A DNA stretch of 64,000 bases from assembly GCA_009602735.1 (NCBI GenBank), contig WELA01007159.1, positions 23,240 through 87,239 on the forward strand, written 5' to 3'. A program made the position numbers and the translations under genes. How positions within the stretch are numbered: the first letter of the stretch is position 1; each line of letters begins with the position of its first letter. The notes beneath the pieces were generated by a model. That model was not told the DNA's origin. It was given only the letters and a program-made list of their open reading frames with translations, and did no database searches. This DNA is from Mesotaenium endlicherianum. Its lineage: Eukaryota; Streptophyta; Zygnematophyceae; Zygnematales; Mesotaeniaceae. Of the stretch, positions 11,972 to 24,898 are shown one piece after another.

Positions 11972-14071
11972 CTTTGGCCATCCATGCCCATGATGGCCCT
12001 CCATGCTCAAGATGAACTCCACTGCCCCCCCATAATGCAAGTAGTGCAGACACACATGCAGCAAACTATTGTCCAGGATCGAACTATTTTCCACAAACTG
12101 CAAAGTAAGCATAGTGCAAAGGAGCAGGAGGGGGGGGCTGGCAAGAAGGCGGGCAGGTGGGGGGGGCGAGCTGCTCTACCTGCTGAAAGGCATGCGGGCT
12201 GCTTTCCATACTGAAAGCCCATATATATCCCAACTGAAAGGCATCGAGAATGCACGTGCATGAGGGGCTGATGCGGCTGGTGGCGATACCTTCAAGCTCA
12301 TTGGCAGACACGTGTAAGCGGGCCAGGGATGGGAGGCCTCCTGATGGCGGCCTTCAAGGGACAGCCAGCGAGACGACTATGCCACCCCACACTCGAGCGC
12401 TGCAAACACCTGCGCACCCAGATAGCAAAGCGTATGGCGCAAGCTTCCATGAATCCCTTCTGTTCCTCGTGTCGTCACTGGAGTGGGGCATTAAAGTAGT
12501 CCTGCACGCATGAACACTTTTCACAGGCACGAGCACGTGCACGTGCAAGTGTGCGGGATTGTTAGGGGGTGTATGAATATAAGGCGAGCTTGCGCAAATA
12601 AAACTACCAATAAAATTGCCAATAAAACTTCTCAGTGTCAAATAATAGTTCTAAAATAGCAGGAGGGACTCCGGATGGGCAACCAGACTTTATAGTATGT
12701 GAGGACTGCAATGCAGCTGGTTATGAGCCTTGCAGTTGCTCTGCCATTTTGAATAAAAACTAAATGAATATGCAACAGAGCGAGTGCGAGAGAATGCGAG
12801 GCACACTAACGGATATAAACCTGGAAGGATGTAAAAGAGCAAGAGACTTGGAGTAAGTCAGAATGAGTCAAAGATAAAGGAACGGGGGCTCGTACGTTTA
12901 CTCATAGACGTAGAGAGAGATAGAGAGAGAGAAATGGAAAGAGAGAGAACGTGAAAGATAGAGATACACAATGGGCCAGGGGAAGGTAGAGTTGAAGAGA
13001 GCGATAGACCAAGGGAGAGGGTGTGCATGAGCAAGCAATCCCACGACAATTCCTAAGAAAGCACAGATACTTACAATGCCCTCCATACCTTGGTGGCCCT
13101 GCAGGTGCGTGCTTCTGGGAGACGGGCGTCAGGGCGAGCCGTAGCTGTCCGCCACAACCCTCGCTGCACAACTATTGGCGCGCCGTGGGCATTCTGCCAC
13201 CATCCATCCCATCCCCCAGCAGCGCAGCCACAAGTCCATCCCCAGGCCGCAAGGACCTGAGAGCGGGGGAAGGTTGGTGCATTCTAATTTCCCTTCACCT
13301 CCCCCCCCCGGGGGTTAGAAAGTAGTGGGTAGGGCCAGCAGGCACTCACGTGCTTAGCGGACAAGCTGGGGGCGGCAGCAAGGATGAATGCTGGCGCGGG
13401 GGGTGAGGCAGCCTCAAATGTGACGGCCCTCTTTACGAGCGCAGCTTGGAAGTTGCGCTGCTGCTGGCGCCAAGAGAACAGAGCTCTGCGCCATCTGGCT
13501 CCTCCTGCGCCCCCTTAGATCACGCGCGGATGCACGAGGGGACAATCGCTCAGCCAGGAGGGCTAGAGTTACCCCGGAGAAGGCGGCCTGGGTGTGCCTG
13601 GAGGCGATAAATCAACAGCGTTTCTGCTCAGACCACCCCCACGCGAGGCTGACGTCAGAACACCATCCGCCCGGGACCCCGGCTGTTGGCACCAGCCAGA
13701 CACATCTGTCAACTGAGGCAGCACAGAGGCGGGGAGACATGAAAGAGCATACCTGGCCAGCCTCAAGCGCTCTGGAGGTGCACTCTGCGGCGAAGGCTAT
13801 GAGTGCTTGCGTCAAGCCAGGCTGCGGAGCCCGGCAGGCTGGGAGTGCAGCCTGCAGAGACACCCCAGCACAACCCCCCAAGGCCCGTGAGGCGGCTGCC
13901 CCTCTTCCCAGTCTCGGCAAGACATGTGGCAAAGCAGATGTTCCAGGAGTGACAGCCAGGTGACAGCTGTCAAAGCAAGCTCACCTGTCTTGCCTTCTTG
14001 GGGACCAGCTTCATGGCGGGGAACAGCGGCCTTGGATGGGAGGCCACGATGTAGATGTCCCTTCTGCCGTC
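11972..14071 (-). CDS. unrecognised multi-exon gene (partial model)
   Basis: Six candidate exons line up on the minus strand, all phase 0 and with GT-AG edges: 13985-14071, 13753-13851, 13350-13460, 13075-13098 (a 24-base micro-exon), 12290-12376 (weak acceptor) and 11972-12097. Characteristic pieces are DGRRDIYIVASHPRPLFP, GLTQALIAFAAECTSRALEA, RNFQAALVKRAVTFEAA and a His-rich stretch, MEGHHGHGWPK. The agreement of phase across all six supports a real gene, although each exon alone is short. Neither end is defined; a further upstream exon ending at 15349 (NSPFK before GTACGT) is possible. I recognise no family. Introns contain GA-rich repeats, for example 12908-13020. Confidence 0.45.
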
Positions 14072-17000
14072 CTGCAGGGAGCATTGATGAAGGGGGGAGC
14101 TTCAGGGTTAGGTATGAAGCACATGCGTGTTGCATCATGTCAACACACAAGTTCTGGCGCGGCATCTTCTTCCAAGCAACCAAATCATCCACGCTCCACA
14201 GGAATGAGAACGAGGGGGACAGAGAGTGCGAGAGAGAGAGCAAGTTAGAGAGTCATAGGGATAGTGACAAAGAAGTAGTAATTGAAAAAGACACATACAT
14301 CCAAACAGAAACATAATGAGAGAGAGAGAGAGGGAGGGAGAAGGATATAAACATTGAGGCAAAGAAAAAGGAAAACATATACAGACAACGAAAGACTTGC
14401 ACAGGGATAAATTACAATGAGCACCACAACAAAGACTCCAACGGTTTGATAACCAAAGGGGAGCATACCTCTTAGATTTCCAACACTAATGGGTCACAGC
14501 CAGGAAGCCATATATGCTCCATGGTAGCGTAGCAGCAGCCCAAATGTGGCCCCCACAAGCCCTGCATGCACATGCTTGCCAACATATGTTTGTTTTTTTT
14601 ATTGCAAATGTTTGTTCCATGTTAGCCAGACCCATCCCATGTGCGCACACTGCACAAATGTACTAAAAAACTGCTGGACACACCTCTGCACCCTGTGCAA
14701 AAGCATGGAGATCACTTAAGTATAGGACATTGAAGGTAACAATGATGCTTGAAACCTATGAGGCCCTCCATCTTCTGAAGCTACCTGAGCACATGAAGGC
14801 CTGCACATGTAAACGTGAAGGCGAGAGAGGGAGACACACATGAAGAGGTAATGCGCAAGAAAGAGGCAAGTAGGGATATTGCTTCCATACCTTCTTATTC
14901 CGTGTTATAACTGTCATGTGAGCCTCACGAATGATGGCACATAAACTTCACGACAGACATGTTGTCAGCTGGGAACTTTGAGGGGCCCTTGGGAGGTAGA
15001 CATTTAGTAGGTACGGCAAAGAACTAACCATACCATGCGATGTACATGTATGAATGAAGATATGGGCACACACGTGCACAGCTGCTTGCCGACAATGTAG
15101 CAGAAAAGAATAATAGTACACGTTCAACACCCGTGGAGGCACAAATCCAGCCTCCGCACGCTGGCAAGGACATGCACACATGCCGACACACAACATGTTA
15201 AAGCCTCAAGCCCACAACAGCAACAGGGAGGAGGGGGGAGGGGGAAGAGGGGAGGGGGAAGGAAGGAAGGGGACAGCGGGAGGGATGGAGGGGGGAGGAG
15301 AGCAGCTGGCCAGCTGGGCCTGGCACCTCGACCCCTCTGACGACGTACCTTGAAAGGAGAGTTCTGCGCCTGCCTGCCAGGTGGCGCGTCCTCAGCGCTA
15401 GCTTGCCTTTCGCTCGGCTTGGCTCAACTTGGCTCACCTTGGCTCAGGCAGGGTCAATAGCAGGCCCCAGCCCCCCCCGCAACATTAAAGCTCAAACTAG
15501 AGTCTGGTGAACCTATCAGCAGCCGGGTCTCCTCCTCGGGTCTCCGCTGCGCTCGCCTCTGGGACCTAAAGCTGCAGCCTGCTACCAGGGGGAGATTTGA
15601 CTCATTTGAGTCTTTCTAAAGCTGGGAGTGGGATGGGGCACAGGCCCGCCCGAGGAGCAAGACAAGAAAGCAGGAGGGGAGGAGCAGCGGCAGGGGGAGG
15701 AGGAGGAGTAGAGGAGAATGGCTCCCCCGCAGGCAGCAGCCGGATCACCGCCTCTGCCACGTGCGCTACGCTTCTCCACGGGGCTCAGCGGGGGCTCGTG
15801 CCTTGCAAACCTTGAAGAACAACGTGGCTTGCCAGCTGTCAGCAGCAGCCCGAGGGAGGAGTGGAAGGAGGGGGCCGAGCGGGAGGAGCGGAAGAGGTGC
15901 ACGCGCGCACCTGCGCGGGGAGACGGCGCGGCGAGGGATGCACACGGGTCCAGCCACACATCCAGCGGTAAAGCCCGCCCTTCTGCCCCCGCAAACGCTT
16001 GCCGCTGACGCACTCTCGCACCCTCGCTGGCTCTCTAGGAGCAAGCGGGGGCCTCTCCCTCCCTCCCTCCCTCCCCTCCCCAACCTCCCGCCTGCCCGCT
16101 CGCCTCTCGGGCTGTCTTCCTGTCCCTCTGAGAAGACTGCAGCATGCAGATTGTGTGGTGGACAGGTACAATTTCAAAAATTCTTGCTGACGGTCATCAC
16201 CATGGCTGCAGCTATCTTCCTGGGAGAGCGCCAAGCCTCAACCTGCCCGAGAGAGAAGGTCAGCCATGAGAGGTGGAACGGATTTTTGCCACAAGGGGCC
16301 AGCAAGAGGCCTCAGGGCAACGGCAGGGCAGGGCAGAGCAGAGGAGAGCAGAGGAGAGCAGAGGAGAGCAGAGCAGAGCAGAGCGCAACATGCGTCCCAG
16401 AGTCAGGCTCCGGGCGGGGCTGCTTTACCTACCAGCTGCACGCTGTCACCTCCTGGAAGGCAGGGGGCGACAGAACTTAGAAGGCAAGGCTGGACAAGGG
16501 CAAGGCCAGGACTTGGGAGTGAGGAAGAGCTGACCGCAGCTAGCAATTAAAGGCGCATGTTGTCGGGTGCTTGGCGGCGTTGCTTGCCCTCCAGCTGGGA
16601 AAGCGATAGGGAACGCATTTGGCCACCAGCTGTGAGGCCCTGCCCCCTAGGCTTGCAACACGTGAAAGCGTATAAGCGGAGCGGAGGCTGGCCCTGCCCC
16701 AGCCCTGACCTCCGCTGTCCTTCGTCTGTACTGTTCTGAACCAGCTGGTGGCGGCTGAGATAGCAAAACCCCTCTGCATGCCGAAACCCTGGCTCCACCT
16801 GAGGCCCCAACCCAGGCTTGGCTCCACCTGAGGCCCCGGGCTAGGCTTGCATCAGATTTGGAACCGCACTCCGGCAGCTCTCAGAATTTACTGAGAGCGC
16901 GTGCAACAGGAGAGCTGTGCATGCACCTGCTGTGCGCGCACGTCAAGAAATTGAGCAAAGAGGGCACCGAGAGGGCCTGTCCTACGTGCGCGGACCAGCA

Positions 17001-18108
17001 GATGAAACGAGAGGGAGCCGAAGGCAGCGTAGCGGAGGTCAGCATGCAAGTGACAGGCTCCTGCACTGAATTCAAGCTGTGCTTGCATCCATTGACAGGT
17101 GTCGGATGAGAGACGACTACACCGTGTGCCCACAGGGCACAGACCCTCCCCAGCTAGCCCCCTCCAGCCCGCCAGCTAGCCCACAATATGCCCTCCCTCA
17201 CATGCTCCCTCCCTTTCAACGCCCAACCTGAGCCTGGCCCATACTTCAGCTTATGGCATCTTTCCTCTGTCAGCTTAAGTGATTATTACAGCAACCATAC
17301 CTCCCACCATGCATGGTGAGATAGAGCTGTTGTGTATATGGAGCTGATGTACATGCCCGCCCAGATCCGGATATGGAGACCCAGGCAGGCCCAGGTGCAG
17401 CTAGGCCCACGTCCAGGCTCACACTACACAAACAGCCAAGCAGGTGCCCTGCCACGTTCCCGCTGTTGCTCTAACTGCTGTTTCAGTGTTCCCGCTGATT
17501 CCCACCAACCCGTTTGCTCAGCCTGCCTCCATGTCGGATTCATCCACGTGGAGCATGGTCTGACATCTACTTCTACAGCTATAGTGGTGAAAGAATCTCG
17601 AGTGGTGCACGTTCTTCTGCGCAATCAACGCTCAACCAGGAAAGCGGGAGATGAAGGCATGCAAAGGTAGAGATTTCGAGATGAAGAGAGGGTGGGAGCC
17701 ATTTAGGATGGATCGTGGGACGGCAATGGAGGCAATGAAGAGAAAGCTGGAGAGAGAGCGTGTACAGGGGAATTGGGTGCCGAACACATACACACAGATA
17801 ATACACAGTTAATCACGCACACTTGCAATCTCAGTAGATATCCGAAGTCACAATTGGGCAACCATCTCCAATTAACCATCTCCAATCGTAAGATGTGAAC
17901 GGCAGTTCACGACACCGAAACGCCAGCCATGTTTCAAATTTCAAACTCTGCGTAGACCAGCGCCTCGCCACTTCCACCATGCACGAGGTCCGGACTCACG
18001 CAAAGGCCATCCGCGGAGCCAATATGAGCTTTTTCAGCAGCGTTTTCACCTCCAGAATCAACTCAACTCTTCTACAACTTCAGATACACCTGTCTCTCTT
18101 CCCGCACA
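14072..18108. other. GC-rich stretch with GA repeats, no secure gene
   Basis: Contains GA-rich tracts (about 14219-14345), GGA/GGGA tracts (15219-15300), an AGAGCAGAGG minisatellite (16325-16385) and many long but compositionally biased open frames. Some could be 5' exons of the 11972-14071 gene. I could not support any single gene. Confidence 0.45.
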
Positions 18109-18901
18109 ATGGATCCTTACTTATTATTTTTATTAGTACCATCTTCTGTTGCAGGTTTTGTGATTGTTTGCTTCATCCTCAAGACAGTGTGGGATAATGT
18201 GCGATCTCCCACCCTGCAACCAATACAGGATAAGCCGCTGCAGTCCATGGGGCAGAATGAGGGGCTTCCTCAGAGCGTGAGGAAGATAGTTGGCCCCTTG
18301 TTCAAAGCTCACCCTTACGTGGGGGAGGAGTGCGGAATCTGCCGTCTTAATTTTGAAAGCCATGAAACACTCCAGCGGATCAGAAATTGTCGTCATAAGT
18401 ATCACGCGGTAAGTGCTGAAAATTTGCAGGATGGCTAGTTCTCTGTGGAATGTCGTCTTGTACATGACGTTATCTTCTCGCTAACACAAACACTCACCAT
18501 GTTTTGTGTGTGCGTGCCTGTAGGTCTGTATGAATGCGACCCTCCAAAAGTACACGACCTGTCCTGAATGTAATGGGGACGCAGAACCTCGCCCCACCAC
18601 CAATCGGGCTGTGGAGGAGGAAGAAGAGGTGGAGGAGGTGCTGGAAAGTAAGGAGGTGGTGGCTGTTATCGTGGAAAATTTCCTTGAGCGTGGGCGTGCT
18701 CAGGAAGGACCATGTGCAGCTGGCATTGTACAGAAGCAGTCTGACATATCTGCAAGGCCGTCGTTGGGCTCGGCTACTGCATATGGAAGCGACATCCCGG
18801 GGCCGTTGGGCTCGGCCTCTGAAGGCGGCAGTTCTGATATGCATACAGTTCAAGCAGGCCCTTCGAGGAAGGGCAAGGAGAAGATGGAGGACTCGATTTG
18901 A
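18109..18901 (+). CDS. membrane-anchored RING-H2 protein, short form
   Basis: Exons 18109-18408 and 18524-18901, phase 0, give 225 residues. The ATG sits directly before a hydrophobic N-terminus (LLFLLVPSSVAGFVIVCFIL), a signal anchor. The RING has CGIC, then CRHKYH at the end of exon 1 and VCMNATLQKYTTCPEC at the start of exon 2, a complete C3-H2-C3 set. The intron interrupts it between H5 and C6, as in the other RING genes here. After the RING comes an acidic stretch (EEEEEVEEVLESKE) and a Ser/Gly-rich tail ending KGKEKMEDSI. It lacks the VRQAxxN motif of its neighbours, so it is the most diverged member or a separate family such as ATL-like RING proteins. Predicted E3 ubiquitin ligase; target unknown. 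Confidence 0.75.
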
Positions 18902-20093
18902 CGAGTAGCAGTAATGGAGCATCATGACACCTGTTAATTAAGTTCAACCGGTGTGTGTATCACACAATCGATTTTGTCGTCTAGAATACAGATGCACGTA
19001 GGGAAAAGGACGTATTTACAAATGTTCAAACTTGAGGAATTAGGAAGGTTAAACTGAAGGTGTGAAGACTTGAAGAAATAGAGATGCTAGTGAGCATAAT
19101 GACAAGAGACCTTTTATAAGTATACACACTGTTCATTTTATCTGTTAAACTTTCATATGGAAGACACTCTTGAGGTTTCTTGACGTGCATCTTAATTGAA
19201 GAATACTTTCCTTCGCACTTATATTACTTGAATTTCATGCAGTCATGGCTTAAGAAGTACAAGAGATCAAACAATTAGAGCCTTCTTGTTGACTCATACT
19301 ACTCCCAAATTATAGAATGAACGGTTAAGGTACATGTACTAACTCTTCGATCGAGGACAAGGGACAGGGAGCTACAGAAGAGCACAAGCTATATATTGCT
19401 AGAAACGTAAGAAGAATTTGCAGCATTCGAAATAGTTTTTTTTTTCCTTTAAGTTTCCTTGCTACTAAGACTGCTTGGCCTGGCGTGGGCGGACTACAAG
19501 AAAACACCTTGCACTCTGTATACTACCCTCATTGTCACTGCATGTAAGCGTACGTAACTATCGAGCACAACACGGATTTTGAAGTCTGGTGCACAGTGCA
19601 TTGCTAGGTCGTGTAAGGGTTGACTGACGACCGACAACGGATTGACCTTGGGGCAAAGCTTGTCTATTGAGATGTACATTGGGTGGTCATTGAAATAGTT
19701 TTACCATTTTACATCAATTTAAGTTTTACTTTTACGAAAGCGCTCGCGGGCATGTTCTGAAAATATCATGATCGCACAAAGTTTGAGGTACGTGAGCTCC
19801 CATGAGCACACTGCGAGATCTCCACAATGGGCAGCAGCCGTCCAATCTGTACGCATTCTGAACAGGGTGCTCGTCGATCATTGCCAAAGAGTTTCACACT
19901 TCACCTTTCATACAGTTAGGCTTGTTCGGTTTTGTTCAAAGTCGTACGCAGGGAGACCATACTACGGCTATGGCACACTGCATGCATATTGTAGCAAGCT
20001 AGGACGTTGGAGTAGCTCCTTTCGTTGTGGCAACCAGCGAGAGCACAAGCTCGCCTCTCTTGGTCGTCAGCACGCTTGTACAAGAAAAGCAAC
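18902..20093. other. intergenic spacer and 5' region of the next RING gene
   Basis: AT-rich, with no supported coding sequence. Open frames between 19768 and 20166 overlap the start region of the next gene and have no recognisable content. Confidence 0.45.
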
Positions 20094-21341
20094 ATGTGGT
20101 GGTCAGCTTCGTTCCTTGCATGTCTCATCGTCGCAATTGTCGTCCTTGTTCTCATCTTGGGAATAGCATTGGGGCATTTGGTGGCAGTAAGGAACCCCCA
20201 CTGGGTGAAGCGGCTGGAGCGTCTTCAAAGCCTTTTCGTGACCGAAGGGGGCGTCAAAATTTCAGTGAGGCAAGCATTTCGGAATGTCAAAGCATATAGC
20301 AGACGCTACATACAAGTAGGACCTCGTTATGAGTGGAACAAGAACCTGAGGTATGGTCCTTTTTGGACACCTGGCAAGGGAGAGCAGCCGGGGTGCCCCA
20401 TCTGCTTGGGAAAACTAGGTGGCTCTAAGCGTGAGGTGTCCGTGAACCCATGTAGACACGAGTTTGACAAGGTAAGAAGCGGCATGCAGGATTGCACATG
20501 CATGACAGCAGACTTTATTCTTGTTGCCATTTGACGCGACTATTATTGTTATTATTGTTATTACTATTTGTCATGAGAGTTTGCCTTTATACGTGTGATA
20601 TGAGAAAATCAGCTTCAATGAAGAGTTAACAGAGGTAGGCTTCCAGTTGCTCGCGTGCAGTTGTGCAAAAGTTTATAGTGCCTGAGATTGGGGGCTCCTC
20701 TGAGTGGTGGGGGCTCCTCTGAGTGGTGGCTCCAGGGCTGGCGCACTAATTGTAAGAAACGAGTTGGTATTATACAGCAGAAGTGGGGAGCATGTGGAGA
20801 ATAATTGCATGCTACGGCATTATCCTGCCAGAGAAATATATTGCGTGGTCATGATGGTGCTGGAGCTACAGGAAAGCTTGCTATGACGTCCCTTTGACCT
20901 CCCTTTGACGGCCTTCCGACCCCCTTCTGACCTCCATTTGACTGCGCCTGACAACGTCGCCTGCTTGTTTGCTCCACGCGCATGCAGACCTGCATTGACG
21001 GCTTCTTTGCCCTTTACCCCGTCTGCCCCTTGTGCCACGTGAACGCCTTCACCCGGACGGCCCCAAATGGTCCCGACGCGGCAGCTTCTGACAAAGCCGC
21101 AGCCGCAGCTGCAGCCGGAGCCGACGTGGAAGCCGGAGCCGGGGGTCAAGCTGCTGGTTTACAGAAAGCTGGGGGGCTCAAGCAACCAAAGGACGACGGG
21201 TACTACCACCCATTTGTATATGCATACGACTGTGCGGCAAAGGCCGTGAAGGAGTGCCTGCAGCAGGCACGCCTCTACCTGTGGGCCTCCCCTGCTGCTA
21301 ATAAGAGTGCTGCCTTGAAAATCGGAGACGCGCAGCAGTAG
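20094..21341 (+). CDS. membrane-anchored RING protein with Asp at ligand 5
   Basis: Exons 20094-20471 and 20988-21341, phase 0, give 243 residues. The upstream in-frame codon at 20025 is TTG, so the ATG at 20094 is preferred. Residues 7-28 form a membrane helix. Residues 49-75 carry the family motif VRQAFRNVKAYSRRYIQ. RING ligands are C101, C104, C120, H122, D125, C128, C139 and C142; aspartate takes the place of the usual His or Cys at position 5. The intron separates D125 from C128. The tail has an Ala-rich linker and then a module with HPFVYAYD and VKECLQQARLYLW, also present in the gene at 32355-33674. Likely a membrane E3 ligase, but zinc binding with Asp at position 5 needs care. Confidence 0.75.
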
Positions 21342-21417
21342 GTGGCTGTTGTAGAAGTTTTGAGCTGGTGGCGTGGTTTTTGCATGCTGTTTCAGCCAGC
21401 CTCCCCCCCCCCCCCCC

Positions 21418-21489
21418 NNNNNNNNNNNNNNNNNNNNNNNNNNNNNNNNNNNNNNNNNNNNNNNNNNNNNNNNNNNNNNNNNNNNNNNN
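21418..21489. other. assembly gap flanked by poly-C
   Basis: A run of 72 N lies between poly-C runs, immediately behind the preceding gene. True length and content unknown. Confidence 0.99.
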
Positions 21490-22639
21490 CCCCCCCCCCC
21501 CCCCCCCCCCTTTTTATCATCCCCTCTGTTTTCTAGATAGCTCTGTGGGGAGGTGCAGGGCGCCCCTTCGTTCAATGATGCTGGTGGAAGTTCAGGAGAG
21601 CTGACTGGTGGCGCTTTAAAGTTTTTAGTGAGGAGGGCCAGCCATGGCCACGCTGTTTGTCAAGTGGTAGATTCCTGGGTGAAGGTGCCATCCGGCCGGC
21701 AGCACGCACTCAGGAGGTGCTCGACGGACAGCACGCCACATGGAAAGTGTCGATGGTAGGCAGCCCGCGGGGGCATGGCCTCGGGAGGTTGCCCCTGGGT
21801 TTGTGTTCTGAGACGTGGTAGGTATAGCTTCATGCCTCATAATGATGGGGGTAATCTGTAGTTTTTATTTCTAATTTAAAAAATTTAAAGGGGAGGTCAA
21901 TCTCATGTCCTGCAGGGGCAGGGTCTGAAGGGCCCAGGGGGTGATTTGTACTATGTAGGGTCCTTGTGGTAGGGTTAATGTGTAGGATACTTTCTCGGAG
22001 CTAGTGAGGAGAGGGAGATAGAGCCTGGCGTGCCTCAGGCGACTAGGGTGGTGCCTAGTGCCCGTATTGAGACTGGGAATCTTAACAAGCTATGGCTGTA
22101 GTGGTAGGGTTTACTTACTTGGAGACAATGAGAAGGAGAGATTCTGGCGCCTGGCGGTCCTCAGAAGGCCAAGCAGCCTGATGCCGACATACCGCGCCAT
22201 TTTCAGCACTCGTCAGTCCTTTCTAGCTTCTTTTGAGATTTCTTAGATGGTTCGGATCAACGGTTCTCAGCTCGCTGTGCCCTGTGCCAACTTTGTTGTC
22301 ATTAGAATCTCAATTAGAAATAATTAATGGCCGGAGAGATTTGTGTCTTTCCATCAGTCCTTGACATTTTTTATGTTTTCGTTTCAACCCATCTATTTCC
22401 GAGGCCTGACATTCTTAGCGCACGTGGGTGTCTCTCTCGGGCTTGCCATGAGCCCCACAGCGAGTTGTACTTGTGCCGCACCACTCTCGTTTGGACTCTT
22501 TATTGTACTCCCTAGCATCTACGGGTCAGAAGGTGGCCACTGCCAGCCAGTGTGTGCTTCTTGTGTCCTACGATCTACTTGACTTCCTGCATTGACACGT
22601 TGAAGGTAGAGTGAAAAGGACAGCTTGAGCAGAACTACA
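21490..22639. other. intergenic spacer
   Basis: No coding sequence supported; the open frames are short and without motifs. Confidence 0.4.
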
Positions 22640-24265
22640 GCTGCCCTTGCATCACTTGCTTGTGCAATCTGAAGGCGTCAAGATACTAGTGCCAAAAGGA
22701 GTTGTGACGTCCGCAAGTCCTTCTCTTGACAGGTAAGCGGTGAAGTCAGTGTTGCACCACGCTTCATATTCCAAGTGGTTGTCTGATATATGTGGAGGCC
22801 CACTCTGGACATACATAACTTCATATCGCTTCAACCTGGGTTCAAGGCTCACTTCAGGATGGCCACTAGGTGTTTGGACGAACTGGGCAGTCTAATGGCT
22901 AAGCACGAATGCATAGGATTCACTCAAGGAGTTGAAGATCTGAACGTACAATCAATGTCGTACAATATGGGTTATACAGGAAGGTGCAGGAGCTTTGTGA
23001 GGGATTTGGGGCGCCACATGGACGCATGACAAACTGCTGGACTCAGGAGCTCCCTTTGCAAGCAAATTGTTGGGTGATAGTAGAAATAATTGTCTTAAAT
23101 TTGAGGGAGGGGCAGGCAATCCGAGTCATGAAGGTGGTTTACTCCTTCCGATGAGTCCGGCCTTCAGCAATATTACGTCTTTGCACTTCTGATTCTTTAT
23201 GACGAATGCTTGTTGGTCTTCTGCCATGGTTGGCTTGAGAAAGAATGTTACTGGCCACCTACTTGTCTTATTCACCGTGATTATTACATCACTCTACATT
23301 CACTTCAGTACACTCCGGGTCATAGCATGTAAAAATACTCTTAGACGCTTCCGGCAAGGATGTCGATAGGATTTGTGTGTAGGATAGCAATGTAGCATAC
23401 TTGTCCTGAAAAGGATTGCCTTTCCTTGTGTGCAAGACATAACAAGCAATTCAGCTTGCACCCAACCAGCATGGAGTTGTAACATGTTCAATCATGTGTT
23501 CATAATACAATCTCACCCTTGCTAACAAATTTTCATAATATGAAAGCATGGGAAAGTCATCTAAAAACAAGGCCAAAAGAAATGAGTTCATCTATCACCC
23601 ACACATATAAACCTAGACACACATGATTAGCTGCGCTCCTTCAGCGACTAGCACATGGGGAAACGCACATCAAGAACTTAGAATGTAATAAATCATGCTT
23701 GTCCACAAGCAAAGACGGATTTACTTGCTCGCAGGTCCTGATACGCACATGTTTTCAAGCCAAAATATCTGACAAGATTCTTACCGGAACATTCAGCAAA
23801 GTTATCTCCCAAGCATTCGGTGACACAACACAATACCCTATATGCTTGCACCTCCAGACCATCCCTAAGACCACAAACCACAAACTTATGGACTACCCTC
23901 ATCACCAGGAAGCTTCCTACAGGTAGACCACCTCAAAGACCACAACATTGAGACGAGCCCCAACACCTAATCCTCCAAGCAAGCCCCAAGACTATGAATC
24001 TTCAGGCTACCTTCACCACCAACATCTTGAACAATGATTCCTGCATTTCTCCTATAGCAGTATGTTGCAAACTCGACTTACTCCAGACGTCCAACATGCA
24101 AGTGTTCACATTTCTTAAACTGCCATTGTGGACGCTTCTCAAGTACCACCACCCCGAAATCCCAAAAGCACCATCGCCCAGCTCTCTGTAGCAGGTAACT
24201 CCGGAAGAGCAAGCAAACTCCCCTCACCCACCACATGGCCATAAATACTCGACAAAATTAATGTT
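22640..24265 (+). repeat. 1.6-kb dispersed direct repeat, copy 1 (partner 30690-32325)
   Basis: Aligns in the same orientation along its length with 30690-32325. Shared blocks include CTTGTGCAATCTGAAGG near the start, GGCCCACTC plus GACATACATAACTT, CACTCAAGGAGTTGA, a central AACAAATTTTCA block, CCCCAACACCTAATCCTCC, and a TATAAATACTCGACAA-like end. No open frame is shared as a protein. It looks like a non-coding dispersed repeat, perhaps a non-autonomous element; no terminal inverted repeats were evident. Confidence 0.8.
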
Positions 24266-24898
24266 TTCTATATACCCAGCCCTTAGGAGTAAATGCATAG
24301 GGTCCTCTTGCTGGCGCGTGCATGCTGAGGAGGGCAGATTCCAGAAAGCCGGGGTTACCCACGCGGTGGCAATAGGAATATTGATGTCAACTTAGCAAGT
24401 TGGCGAGTACCTGGGCTTCTTGATGTAAGCACAACACCCTAGAGATCTTCACTTTTTCAATATGCTATAAAAGTGCATGACATATTCCGATCGTGTTTTT
24501 TGTACAGGAATGCGTCTTCTTTATAGCACCTACAATATACAGATAGTGAGTGTTTCTATATGTACATCAAGTAGTGGGTGAGGCTCTCAGTTGATATGTG
24601 GGGAGGTATTTATGGCTATGAACATGCATCTACTACTCAGTGCTGGTTTCTTGCTTGAGCTATAATGCTAAAACGAATGCCTGAAACCCTTTGCCAAATC
24701 CAATGATTCCAGATAAAGTCCAGAACGTTCGGCATCATGGATGTTAAGAATTCAGGAGCATCATGAGAAATTCATTTTCCTCGATTGCCTAGCACCATAA
24801 AGACCAACCTCATGCCATTTTTGCAAAAGCACATCCTTTGCTTTTCTAAAATAGGTGACTTGACAATGACACTCACACAAGTACGAAATCAAGCTTAC

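Noticed and set aside
15761-16480. 239-codon plus-strand open frame
   Set aside because: GC-rich, Arg/Ala/Ser-biased and without motif or start context; all frames here are long.
16899-17050. Possible extra RING second exon (LCAHVKKLSKEGTERACPTC)
   Set aside because: Ligand spacing of 14 instead of 10, no matching first exon upstream and no clean phase-0 acceptor.
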